Shown: one piece after another, positions 12,740 through 23,787 of the stretch
Layout: every line of letters begins with the position of its first letter
Position numbering within the stretch: the first letter of the stretch is position 1
The notes under the pieces: model-generated
Told to the model about the DNA's origin: nothing
Databases searched by the model: none
Seen by the model: only the letters and a program-made list of their open reading frames with translations
Program-made: the position numbers and the translations under genes
NCBI GenBank assembly: GCA_039105265.1
Contig: JAPFFF010000044.1
Location: 868,001 to 932,000, forward strand
Direction: 5' to 3'
Origin: Tritrichomonas musculus
Lineage: Eukaryota; Parabasalia; Tritrichomonadida; Tritrichomonadidae
Length of the DNA stretch: 64,000 nucleotides

Positions 12740-15700
12740 TTCTTAATGATCAATTTCGATTCTTCTTCTTTAACTTTCTTTAACGTTCTTTTGCTTCTTT
12801 TCTTATTCTTCTTCTTAATGATCAATTTCGATTCTTCTTCTTTAACTTTCTTTAACTTTCTTTTGCTTCTTTTCTTATTCTTCTTCTTAATGATCAATTT
12901 CGATTCTTCTTCTTTAACTTTCTTTAACTTTCTTTTGCTTCTTTTCTTATTCTTCTTCTTAATGATCATTTTCGATTCTTCTTCTTTAACTTTCTTTAAC
13001 GTTCTTTTGCTTCTTTTCTTATTCTTCTTCTTAATGATCATTTTCGATTCTTCTTCTTTAACTTTCTTTAACTTTCTTTTGCTTCTTTTCTTATTCTTCT
13101 TCTTAATGATCAATTTCGATTCTTCTTCTTTAACTTTCTTTAACTTTCTTTTGCTTCTTTTCTTATTCTTCTTCTTAATGATCAATTTCGATTCTTCTTC
13201 TTTAACTTTCTTTAACTTTCTTTTGCTTCTTTTCTTATTCTTCTTCTTAATGATCATTTTCGATTCTTCTTCTTTAACTTTCTTTAACTTTCTTTTGCTT
13301 CTTTTCTTATTCTTCTTCTTAATGATCAATTTCGATTCTTCTTCTTTAACTTTCTTTAACTTTCTTTTGCTTCTTTTCTTATTCTTCTTCTTAATGATCA
13401 TTTTCGATTCTTCTTCTTTAACTTTCTTTAACTTTCTTTTGCTTCTTTTCTTATTCTTCTTCTTAATGATCAATTTCGATTCTTCTTCTTTAACTTTCTT
13501 TAACTTTCTTTTGCTTCTTTTCTTATTCTTCTTCTTAATGATCATTTTCGATTCTTCTTCTTTAACTTTCTTTAACTTTCTTTTGCTTCTTTTCTTATTC
13601 TTCTTCTTAATGATCAATTTCGATTCTTCTTCTTTAACTTTCTTTAACGTTCTTTTGCTTCTTTTCTTATTCTTCTTCTTAATGATTAATTTCTATTCTT
13701 CTTCTTTAACTTTCTTTAACGTTCTTTTGCTTCTTTTCTTATTCTTCTTCTTAATGATCAATTTATATTCTTCTTCTTTAACTTTCTTTTGCTTCTTTTC
13801 TTATTCTTCTTCTTAATGATTAATTTATATTCTTCTTCTTTAACTTTCTTTTGCTTCTTTTCTTATTCTTCTTCTTAATGATCAATTTATATTCTTCTTC
13901 TTTAACTTTCTTTAACTTTCTTTTGCTTCTTTTCTTATTCTTCTTCTTAATGATCAATTTCGATTCTTCTTCTTTAACTTTCTTTAACTTTCTTTTGCTT
14001 CTTTTCTTATTCTTCTTCTTAATGATCAATTTATATTCTTCTTCTTTAACTTTCTTTAACTTTCTTTTGCTTCTTTTCTTATTCTTCTTCTTAATGATCA
14101 ATTTATATTCTTCTTCTTTAACTTTCTTTAACTTTCTTTTGCTTCTTTTCTTATTCTTCTTCTTAATGATCAATTTCGATTCTTCTTCTTTAACTTTCTT
14201 TAACTTTCTTTTGCTTCTTTTCTTATTCTTCTTCTTAATGATCAATTTCGATTCTTCTTCTTTAACTTTCTTTAACTTTCTTTTGCTTCTTTTCTTATTC
14301 TTCTTTTAACGATCAATTTCGATTCTTCTTCTTTAACTTTCTTTAACGTTCTTTTGCTTCTTTTCTTATTCTTCTTCTTAATGATCAATTTCGATTCTTC
14401 TTCTTTAACTTTCTTTTGCTTCTTTTTTTATTCTTCTTCTTAATGATTAATTTATATTCTTCTTCTTTAACTTTCTTTAACGTTCTTTTGCTTCTTTTTT
14501 TATTCTTCTTCTTAATGATCAATTTCGATTCTTCTTCTTTAACTTTCTTTAACGTTCTTTTGCTTCTTTTCTTATTCTTCTTCTTAATGATCAATTTATA
14601 TTCTTCTTCTTTAACTTTCTTTTGCTTCTTTTCTTATTCTTCTTCTTAATGATCAATTTCGATTCTTCTTCTTTAACTTTCTTTAACGTTCTTTTGCTTC
14701 TTTTCTTATTCTTCTTCTTAATGATCAATTTCGATTCTTCTTCTTTAACTTTCTTTAACTTTCTTTTGCTTCTTTTCTTATTCTTCTTCTTAATGATCAA
14801 TTTATATTCTTCTTCTTTAACTTTCTTTAACTTTCTTTTGCTTCTTTTCTTATTCTTCTTCTTAATGATCATTTTCGATTCTTCTTCTTTAACTTTCTTT
14901 AACGTTCTTTTGCTTCTTTTCTTATTCTTCTTCTTAATGATCAATTTCGATTCTTCTTCTTTAACTTTCTTTAACTTTCTTTTGCTTCTTTTCTTATTCT
15001 TCTTCTTAATGATCAATTTCGATTCTTCTTCTTTAACTTTCTTTAACGTTCTTTTGCTTCTTTTCTTATTCTTCTTCTTAATGATTAATTTATATTCTTC
15101 TTCTTTAACTTTCTTTTGCTTCTTTTCTTATTCTTCTTCTTAATGATCAATTTATATTCTTCTTCTTTAACTTTCTTTAACTTTCTTTTGCTTCTTTTCT
15201 TATTCTTCTTCTTAATGATCAATTTCGATTCTTCTTCTTTAACTTTCTTTAACTTTCTTTTGCTTCTTTTCTTATTCTTCTTCTTAATGATCATTTTCGA
15301 TTCTTCTTCTTTAACTTTCTTTAACGTTCTTTTGCTTCTTTTCTTATTCTTCTTCTTAATGATCAATTTCGATTCTTCTTCTTTAACTTTCTTTAACTTT
15401 CTTTTGCTTCTTTTCTTATTCTTCTTCTTAATGATCAATTTCGATTCTTCTTCTTTAACTTTCTTTAACTTTCTTTTGCTTCTTTTCTTATTCTTCTTCT
15501 TAATGATCAATTTCGATTCTTCTTCTTTAACTTTCTTTAACGTTCTTTTGCTTCTTTTCTTATTCTTCTTCTTAATGATCAATTTCGATTCTTCTTCTTT
15601 AACTTTCTTTAACGTTCTTTTGCTTCTTTTCTTATTCTTCTTCTTAATGATCAATTTCGATTCTTCTTCTTTAACTTTCTTTAACTTTCTTTTGCTTCTT

Positions 15701-18700
15701 TTCTTATTCTTCTTCTTAATGATCATTTTCGATTCTTCTTCTTTAACTTTCTTTAACGTTCTTTTGCTTCTTTTCTTATTCTTCTTCTTAATGATCAATT
15801 TCGATTCTTCTTCTTTAACTTTCTTTAACTTTCTTTTGCTTCTTTTCTTATTCTTCTTCTTAATGATCAATTTCGATTCTTCTTCTTTAACTTTCTTTAA
15901 CGTTCTTTTGCTTCTTTTCTTATTCTTCTTCTTAATGATTAATTTATATTCTTCTTCTTTAACTTTCTTTTGCTTCTTTTCTTATTCTTCTTCTTAATGA
16001 TCAATTTATATTCTTCTTCTTTAACTTTCTTTAACTTTCTTTTGCTTCTTTTCTTATTCTTCTTCTTAATGATCATTTTCGATTCTTCTTCTTTAACTTT
16101 CTTTAACTTTCTTTTGCTTCTTTTCTTATTCTTCTTCTTAATGATCATTTTCGATTCTTCTTCTTTAACTTTCTTTAACGTTCTTTTGCTTCTTTTCTTA
16201 TTCTTCTTCTTAATGATCAATTTCGATTCTTCTTCTTTAACTTTCTTTAACTTTCTTTTGCTTCTTTTCTTATTCTTCTTCTTAATGATCAATTTCGATT
16301 CTTCTTCTTTAACTTTCTTTAACTTTCTTTTGCTTCTTTTCTTATTCTTCTTCTTAATGATCAATTTCGATTCTTCTTCTTTAACTTTCTTTAACTTTCT
16401 TTTGCTTCTTTTCTTATTCTTCTTCTTAATGATCATTTTCGATTCTTCTTCTTTAACTTTCTTTAACTTTCTTTTGCTTCTTTTCTTATTCTTCTTTTAA
16501 CGATCAATTTCGATTCTTCTTCTTTAACTTTCTTTAACTTTCTTTTGCTTCTTTTCTTATTCTTCTTTTAACGATCAATTTCGATTCTTCTTCTTTAACT
16601 TTCTTTAACGTTCTTTTGCTTCTTTTCTTATTCTTCTTCTTAATGATCAATTTCGATTCTTCTTCTTTAACTTTCTTTTGCTTCTTTTTTTATTCTTCTT
16701 CTTAATGATTAATTTATATTCTTCTTCTTTAACTTTCTTTAACTTTCTTTTGCTTCTTTTTTTATTCTTCTTCTTAATGATCAATTTATATTCTTCTTCT
16801 TTAACTTTCTTTAACTTTCTTTTGCTTCTTTTCTTATTCTTCTTCTTAATGATCAATTTCGATTCTTCTTCTTTAACTTTCTTTAACTTTCTTTTGCTTC
16901 TTTTCTTATTCTTCTTCTTAATGATCATTTTCGATTCTTCTTCTTTAACTTTCTTTAACGTTCTTTTGCTTCTTTTCTTATTCTTCTTCTTAATGATTAA
17001 TTTATATTCTTCTTCTTTAACTTTCTTTTGCTTCTTTTCTTATTCTTCTTCTTAATGATCAATTTATATTCTTCTTCTTTAACTTTCTTTAACGTTCTTT
17101 TGCTTCTTTTCTTATTCTTCTTCTTAATGATCAATTTCGATTCTTCTTCTTTAACTTTCTTTAACTTTCTTTTGCTTCTTTTCTTATTCTTCTTCTTAAT
17201 GATTAATTTATATTCTTCTTCTTTAACTTTCTTTAACTTTCTTTTGCTTCTTTTTTTATTCTTCTTCTTAATGATCAATTTATATTCTTCTTCTTTAACT
17301 TTCTTTAACTTTCTTTTGCTTCTTTTCTTATTCTTCTTCTTAATGATCAATTTCGATTCTTCTTCTTTAACTTTCTTTAACTTTCTTTTGCTTCTTTTCT
17401 TATTCTTCTTCTTAATGATCAATTTCGATTCTTCTTCTTTAACTTTCTTTAACTTTCTTTTGCTTCTTTTCTTATTCTTCTTCTTAATGATCATTTTCGA
17501 TTCTTCTTCTTTAACTTTCTTTAACGTTCTTTTGCTTCTTTTCTTATTCTTCTTCTTAATGATCAATTTCGATTCTTCTTCTTTAACTTTCTTTAACTTT
17601 CTTTTGCTTCTTTTCTTATTCTTCTTCTTAATGATCAATTTCGATTCTTCTTCTTTAACTTTCTTTAACTTTCTTTTGCTTCTTTTCTTATTCTTCTTCT
17701 TAATGATCAATTTCGATTCTTCTTCTTTAACTTTCTTTAACGTTCTTTTGCTTCTTTTCTTATTCTTCTTCTTAATGATCAATTTCGATTCTTCTTCTTT
17801 AACTTTCTTTAACGTTCTTTTGCTTCTTTTCTTATTCTTCTTCTTAATGATCAATTTCGATTCTTCTTCTTTAACTTTCTTTAACTTTCTTTTGCTTCTT
17901 TTCTTATTCTTCTTCTTAATGATCATTTTCGATTCTTCTTCTTTAACTTTCTTTAACGTTCTTTTGCTTCTTTTCTTATTCTTCTTCTTAATGATCAATT
18001 TCGATTCTTCTTCTTTAACTTTCTTTAACTTTCTTTTGCTTCTTTTCTTATTCTTCTTCTTAATGATCAATTTCGATTCTTCTTCTTTAACTTTCTTTAA
18101 CGTTCTTTTGCTTCTTTTCTTATTCTTCTTCTTAATGATTAATTTATATTCTTCTTCTTTAACTTTCTTTTGCTTCTTTTCTTATTCTTCTTCTTAATGA
18201 TCAATTTATATTCTTCTTCTTTAACTTTCTTTAACTTTCTTTTGCTTCTTTTCTTATTCTTCTTCTTAATGATCATTTTCGATTCTTCTTCTTTAACTTT
18301 CTTTAACTTTCTTTTGCTTCTTTTCTTATTCTTCTTCTTAATGATCATTTTCGATTCTTCTTCTTTAACTTTCTTTAACGTTCTTTTGCTTCTTTTCTTA
18401 TTCTTCTTCTTAATGATCAATTTCGATTCTTCTTCTTTAACTTTCTTTAACTTTCTTTTGCTTCTTTTCTTATTCTTCTTCTTAATGATCAATTTCGATT
18501 CTTCTTCTTTAACTTTCTTTAACTTTCTTTTGCTTCTTTTCTTATTCTTCTTCTTAATGATCAATTTCGATTCTTCTTCTTTAACTTTCTTTAACTTTCT
18601 TTTGCTTCTTTTCTTATTCTTCTTCTTAATGATCATTTTCGATTCTTCTTCTTTAACTTTCTTTAACTTTCTTTTGCTTCTTTTCTTATTCTTCTTCTTA

Positions 18701-19390
18701 ATGATCAATTTCGATTCTTCTTCTTTAACTTTCTTTAACTTTCTTTTGCTTCTTTTCTTATTCTTCTTTTAACGATCAATTTCGATTCTTCTTCTTTAAC
18801 TTTCTTTAACGTTCTTTTGCTTCTTTTCTTATTCTTCTTCTTAATGATCAATTTCGATTCTTCTTCTTTAACTTTCTTTTGCTTCTTTTTTTATTCTTCT
18901 TCTTAATGATTAATTTATATTCTTCTTCTTTAACTTTCTTTAACTTTCTTTTGCTTCTTTTTTTATTCTTCTTCTTAATGATCAATTTATATTCTTCTTC
19001 TTTAACTTTCTTTAACTTTCTTTTGCTTCTTTTCTTATTCTTCTTCTTAATGATCAATTTCGATTCTTCTTCTTTAACTTTCTTTAACTTTCTTTTGCTT
19101 CTTTTCTTATTCTTCTTCTTAATGATCATTTTCGATTCTTCTTCTTTAACTTTCTTTAACGTTCTTTTGCTTCTTTTCTTATTCTTCTTCTTAATGATTA
19201 ATTTATATTCTTCTTCTTTAACTTTCTTTTGCTTCTTTTCTTATTCTTCTTCTTAATGATCAATTTATATTCTTCTTCTTTAACTTTCTTTAACTTTCTT
19301 TTGCTTCTTTTCTTATTCTTCTTCTTAATGATCAATTTCGATTCTTCTTCTTTAACTTTCTTTAACTTTCTTTTGCTTCTTTTCTTATTC
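12740..19390. repeat. Higher-order repeat copy B (about 6.7 kb) inside the satellite
   Basis: Second copy of the 6.73-kb block, with the same internal 2.2-kb duplication (15939 to 18139, shift 2,200 bp). It differs from copy A by a few unit swaps and small length changes, for example near 13.7 kb and 16.5 kb. The copies are therefore not identical, which argues against a simple assembly repeat. Confidence 0.85.
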
Positions 19391-19510
19391 TTCTTCTTAA
19401 TGATTAATTTATATTCTTCTTCTTTAACTTTCTTTTGCTTCTTTTCTTATTCTTCTTCTTAATGATCAATATCGATTCTTCTTCTTTAACTTTCTTTTGC
19501 TTCTTTTCTT

Positions 19511-19689
19511 GAGAATTTTATTTTGCTTTGGTTTCTCTTTCTTGTTTAACTTTCTTTTATTTCTTTTCTTAATCTTCTTTGTAATAATAGATTTTCTCTC
19601 TTCTTTATTGGCTTTCTTTTTTTGGTTATCTTAAAAATATCCTGTTTATTTAATTTCTCTTTCTTCTCGTTTAGTTTTCATTTATCATT
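19511..19689. repeat. Degenerate right edge of the satellite
   Basis: Phrases such as tttaactttcttttatttct and tttctctttctt continue here with growing divergence before the array fades out. This is typical for satellite edges, where homogenisation by unequal exchange is weak. Confidence 0.7.
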
Positions 19690-19729
19690 ATGAATATCAT
19701 TGCAAGTAATATTTTTATTATTCCAAACT

Positions 19730-21277
19730 TTAAAGATCTATCTCTTCTATCATTGGTCTTCCCAAGTGCAAATATATTCTTCCATGCTTGCTTAATATTT
19801 TTTCTTTTCCTTCCTGAATTTGCATTCCGAGTTGAACTTTATTTGGTACTTGCAATGGCGCGATTAAAAATGGATTACCTGAGCAGTGTCGCGATAGTTC
19901 AATCCTTTTTGTAAGAGTTGTCAATTCCAATGCGTTGATTTCGATTGCATTTCTCTTTGGAGTAGGAGCGCTTGAATTATTAGTAATGATTTCTTCAGGC
20001 TTTTTTACATATTTGTTTTCTTTAACTATATCTGGGTTGAATGGATATAAACCTGTCTTCGTCCATGCAGCTTCTATATTGATAGTTGTTGCCGCCTTTT
20101 TCCATGAATCGATCACAGATAATACTAATATATATCTTTTTTGTGCTGTTGGACAAAGTGTGCTTATTCTCACTTGTAGCCAATTTGGGATATTCAAACT
20201 TTGTTGTTTCAGAAAAGTCTTGAAAGGACCTGCAATTGCCACATCAAATGGTTGTGTGACGTGGCTTGTGTGAGCAGGTAGAACAATTACTCGTATATTG
20301 TTTGAATATAATATTTCAATCGCGGCTGAATTTAACCGCGATTTATGACCATCAACGAATAGAAAACATGGTTCATTTACAATGGATGGACCATAAATAG
20401 TAACTAATTGTTGTCGTCTTTGAATTATTTCTTGTGAGAATAATATTGCCCAAATTGTAAATATTCTCGAAGTCATCCACCCTGAAGGAGTTGTAGCAAA
20501 GTAGCATTGCGATTGGAATTGTTTTAATTCCTCTGGTAATTTCACAAACATCGGTAAAATAATGAGAGGCCTTAACGCCTCTCCCGCTGCGTTGCAAGTG
20601 CAAACTGAAGTAATATGACCAGCTGACCTTTCTTCGCTTACAAATGGACATTTTCCTTCTGGAACAACGATTTTTCCCTCTTTATTTGTAACGCATGAAG
20701 TTTCATCCATGTTGTACAATAAATGAGGATATTGATGAATTGTTGTACGTAACATGTCATAAAATTTCGTTAACACATTTATATTACAGAATTTGCTCCT
20801 TAACTGTTCAAGAGATTGAGGATTTAAAAGGCGTAAACCCTGTTCAGTGCAAAATTCATTGAACCACTGAGACGTTAACATCGTTTCTTCATATCTTGAG
20901 AGAACATCTGATGCAATATATGGACATCTGAGTTCTGTGGCCAATTGGTATGAACGTATTGTTCTCTCTGCAAGTAACTCATCTAATATATATATTGCTT
21001 TAGATGCATACAGACAATTGAAATCAATAGCTTGTTCAAGGCATTGGTTTTTAAAGTTTTTCAAGATAATTCCTGGAACAATAGGAATTGGACCTGCTGG
21101 AGATTCTGTAGAATCAAGGCGAAAACCTAGAACTGTTCTATAAATAAAACTATGTAATTGCTGATCAGAACTAAACCCATATCTTCTTCGAATTGTTCTA
21201 TAAGATAAGGATAATCGAGCTTTAAGAACATCCTTTTGAAACTGTGAGAAAAAAGACAATTCATCGAGGGTTAGCAT
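19730..21277 (-). CDS. pogo/Tigger-type DDE transposase (Tc1/mariner superfamily)
   Basis: A 515-residue protein. The N-terminal 150 residues look like the paired helix-turn-helix DNA-binding region of CENP-B/pogo proteins (SQWFNEFCTEQGLRL at about 136-150 matches the usual W-F-x-x-F step). The catalytic core follows: first Asp in LLYNMDETS (D191), second in FLFVDGHKSRLN (D309), third in SHVTQPFDVAIAG (D345). The 35-residue gap between the last two fits the D-D-D pogo pattern of the DDE_1 family. Family members cut and paste DNA at TA targets. The frame is whole with an ATG start. I could not find matching terminal inverted repeats: the left flank runs into satellite edge and the right flank (21,278-21,370) has only a T-rich stretch around ttggcggtttttt. 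It may be an active-looking copy with lost ends or a domesticated gene. Confidence 0.88.
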   Translation of the reverse strand: MLTLDELSFFSQFQKDVLKARLSLSYRTIRRRYGFSSDQQLHSFIYRTVLGFRLDSTESPAGPIPIVPGIILKNFKNQCLEQAIDFNCLYASKAIYILDELLAERTIRSYQLATELRCPYIASDVLSRYEETMLTSQWFNEFCTEQGLRLLNPQSLEQLRSKFCNINVLTKFYDMLRTTIHQYPHLLYNMDETSCVTNKEGKIVVPEGKCPFVSEERSAGHITSVCTCNAAGEALRPLIILPMFVKLPEELKQFQSQCYFATTPSGWMTSRIFTIWAILFSQEIIQRRQQLVTIYGPSIVNEPCFLFVDGHKSRLNSAAIEILYSNNIRVIVLPAHTSHVTQPFDVAIAGPFKTFLKQQSLNIPNWLQVRISTLCPTAQKRYILVLSVIDSWKKAATTINIEAAWTKTGLYPFNPDIVKENKYVKKPEEIITNNSSAPTPKRNAIEINALELTTLTKRIELSRHCSGNPFLIAPLQVPNKVQLGMQIQEGKEKILSKHGRIYLHLGRPMIEEIDL

Positions 21278-21411
21278 ATATTAAAAATGAAGTGATGAAA
21301 CCGTTTCCGTTTTTTTTTTGGCGGTTTTTTCTATTTTTAAAATATAATGATGTTTTTTTGCAAGTATTCATTCATGAGTTCATTTTTTTTCTAAAAATAG
21401 TTTCATAATAT

Positions 21412-22437
21412 TCTGTAAGAATAAGATTTTCTGCGAGTAATTCTTTGAGACCGATGAGCATTTGTTGAGGAACTTGTGTGAGATTGAGAATCTTTAAGAA
21501 CAGTTTAGTAGGAATAAGACACTCCGTGAGGTATGATATGAGTTTGTGAATCTTAATGTGCATTTTCCCAAGGACGCGAAACTTGTTGAGGCAATCTGTA
21601 AGAATAAGATTTTCTGCGAGTAATTCTTTGAGACCGATGAGCATTTGTTGAGGAACTTATGTGAGATTGAGAATCTTTAAGAACAGTTTAGTAGGAATAA
21701 GACACTCCGTAAGGTATGATATGAGTTTGTGAATCTTAATGTGCATTTTCCCAAGGACGCGAAACTTGTTGAGGCAATCTGTAAGAATAAGATTTTCTGC
21801 GAGTAATTCTTTGAGACCGATGAGCATTTGTTGAGGAACTTGTGTGAGATTGAGAATCTTTAAGAACAGTTTAGTAGGAATAAGACACTCCGTAAGGTAT
21901 GATATGAGTTTGTGAATCTTAATGTGCATTTTCCCAAGGACGCGAAACTTGTTGAGGCAATCTGTAAGAATAAGATTTTCTGCGAGTAATTCTTTGAGAC
22001 CGATGAGCATTTGTTGAGGAACTTGTGTGAGATTGAGAATCTTTAAGAACAGTTTAGTAGGAATAAGACACTCCGTAAGGTATGATATGAGTTTGTGAAT
22101 CTTAATGTGCATTTTCCCAAGGACGCGAAACTTGTTGAGGCAATCTGTAAGAATAAGATTTTCTGCGAGTAATTCTTTGAGACCGATGAGCATTTGTTGA
22201 GGAACTTATGTGAGATTGAGAATCTTTAAGAACAGTTTAGTAGGAATAAGACACTCCGTAAGGTATGATATGAGTTTGTGAATCTTAATGTGCATTTTCC
22301 CAAGGACGCGAAACTTGTTGAGGCAATCTGTAAGAATAAGATTTTCTGCGAGTAATTCTTTGAGACCGATGAGCATTTGTTGAGGAACTTATGTGAGATT
22401 GAGAATCTTTAAGAACAGTTTAGTAGGAATAAGACAC
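21412..22437. repeat. 183-bp tandem repeat, about 5.6 copies
   Basis: Units begin at tctgtaagaataag at 21412, 21595, 21778, 21961, 22144 and 22327 (the last partial). They differ by only a few bases, such as cttgtg/cttatg and cgtgagg/cgtaagg. As 183 is a multiple of three, the minus strand keeps a 61-residue Leu/Ile-rich repeat (MLIGLKELLAENLILT...) open, with a break where cttatg occurs. The unit contains loosely similar sub-phrases (gagattgagaatcttt, gagtttgtgaatctta), so it may have grown from a shorter leucine-rich-repeat gene. No start, promoter or non-repeat coding flank supports a gene. Confidence 0.9.
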
Positions 22438-22790
22438 TTTAAAGAACTTCGTATGAATGAAAGCATCCTTTTGATCATTGATCAATTGCAAAATAATTTT
22501 TATATCAAATTTGATAGAAACTGCCAAATATATTTCAAAATTGAATTTATAATAATAATGATTTATAAAACGGTTAAATAAATATTTTATTATCATAGCA
22601 GATTTGAGGTTTTCTAAGAACTCATTCAATGATTTCAATAAAATTCTCAAAAAGTCAATGCTGCTATGAGGATTTTGTGAGCGCTATGAAGTTATTTTAG
22701 TTACGGTTTATATTATTCTATTCAAAAAGTGGATTAATAAAATTTATTTTTCAAATTTAATTTTTTTTTAATTTTTTTTCTTCTTCAAAA
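22438..22790. other. AT-rich region before the first Maverick gene
   Basis: About 350 bp without a credible gene. It follows directly on the last, cut 183-bp unit and precedes the KilA-N gene. I looked for a terminal inverted repeat of the outer Maverick here and found none that recurs in the window. The partner may lie beyond 64 kb. Confidence 0.6.
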
Positions 22791-23666
22791 ATGAACACAA
22801 TTGTTACACCAATCAATGATGAATACGAATATTTACAATACAATGAACAACTTAGAATCATTCACTCCAAATCTGATGACATGTTTCAAATTCAATCTAT
22901 AATCAATTCCTGTCATTCAAATAAACCAGCTCGTCATTGGTTTCAAAATCAAAGTTCTAAAGAACTTCTTGATTACATAAACGCATCCGGAGGAATTTCG
23001 CCGGATGAGAAATTATATGAAAATCGACCATTTCTTCCAATCAATTTACGAGGAATTTATGTTCACCGTTTACTTGTTAATCATATTGCTATTTGGTGTT
23101 CCCCATCATATTCATTTGATATAATGAAACTTCTTGATTCATACTTTAATCAGCAACGCAATCAATTACAAGAACAAATTAATGAATTGAAATTTCAAAA
23201 TGATATTAATGAAATGTCAATTGATTGGCATAAAAGTCGAATTTATGAAAAAGATTCTGAAATTTATATACAACAAATTCAAATCAATGACCAACAAAAT
23301 CAAATTAACAATTTAATTCCAAGAACTGTTCCAAATAATCATGAACACGATTATGTTTTCTTCATTTGGAAGGAATCAATTCCAGATACACCAACACATG
23401 TTAAATTACATCTTGTTCGAAGACATTTTGATTCATTATCAAGAATTCGAAATCATTTCAATAACCAGGAAGAAAACTGGTTTTTCAGAGATAATTTACC
23501 AATCTCAATGTCATGCAATCGTGATATCAAAAATTTGATTCATGAGAATTTCAATGAAAATGATATGAGAATTGATAAATGTGTCGTTTATGCACGAATT
23601 GAATTGTTAAACCAATTGCATGAAATGATTGAAATGTATTTTAATGATTTTCAATATTTTGAATAA
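22791..23666 (+). CDS. KilA-N domain protein with C-terminal DUF3627-like domain
   Basis: 291 residues. Residues about 28-120 form a KilA-N DNA-binding domain: PARHWFQNQSSKELLDYI, then RPFLPINLRGIYVHRLLVNH and IAIWCSPSYSFDIMKLLDSY, the usual tryptophan/helix order of N1R/p28-type viral proteins. Residues about 120-178 are Gln/Asn-rich and predicted coiled coil. The C-terminal 100 residues (HDYVFFIWKES, VRRHFDSLSRIRNHF) resemble DUF3627, the partner domain of KilA-N in iridoviruses, poxviruses and ascoviruses. The likely role is a nuclear or viral-factory DNA-binding regulator. The ATG follows cttcttcaaaa, a TCA-type initiator. The stop is TAAA, the trichomonad poly(A) context. Confidence 0.75.
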   Translation: MNTIVTPINDEYEYLQYNEQLRIIHSKSDDMFQIQSIINSCHSNKPARHWFQNQSSKELLDYINASGGISPDEKLYENRPFLPINLRGIYVHRLLVNHIAIWCSPSYSFDIMKLLDSYFNQQRNQLQEQINELKFQNDINEMSIDWHKSRIYEKDSEIYIQQIQINDQQNQINNLIPRTVPNNHEHDYVFFIWKESIPDTPTHVKLHLVRRHFDSLSRIRNHFNNQEENWFFRDNLPISMSCNRDIKNLIHENFNENDMRIDKCVVYARIELLNQLHEMIEMYFNDFQYFE

Positions 23667-23787
23667 ATTACTTAACAAAATATTTTTTTTTTGCATTTCT
23701 TTCACAGAACATGGTTCTGAGTATTTCCAAAGGAAATTCAAAACTCAATTTTTAAAATTTATTTTCAATTTTTTATTTTGTAATCAA

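Larger units (their letters stand above)
1360..19510. repeat. 18-kb tandem satellite array, 72-bp unit
   Basis: Roughly 250 head-to-tail copies of a 72-bp pyrimidine-rich unit (aatgatcaatttcgattctt ... attcttcttctt). Sites vary in a few fixed ways: catt/caat, cgat/tat, taactttc/taacgttc. A 62-bp variant lacks one tttctttaac block, and a 71-bp variant carries ttttaacgatc. Because 72 is a multiple of three, both strands stay open for over 1,700 codons between the 62-bp units. The minus strand would read a 24-residue Lys/Arg/Glu repeat and the plus strand a Leu/Phe/Ser repeat. I read this as a non-coding satellite with by-product frames. Strict C/T bias on one strand makes it strongly strand-asymmetric. 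Confidence 0.95.

Noticed and set aside
19935-20273. 112-aa hydrophobic plus-strand frame
   Set aside because: Antisense to the transposase coding region, no independent support.
21657-22193. 178-aa Leu-rich repeat frame in the 183-bp array
   Set aside because: Opened only by the 183-bp period. No promoter, start context or non-repeat domain.
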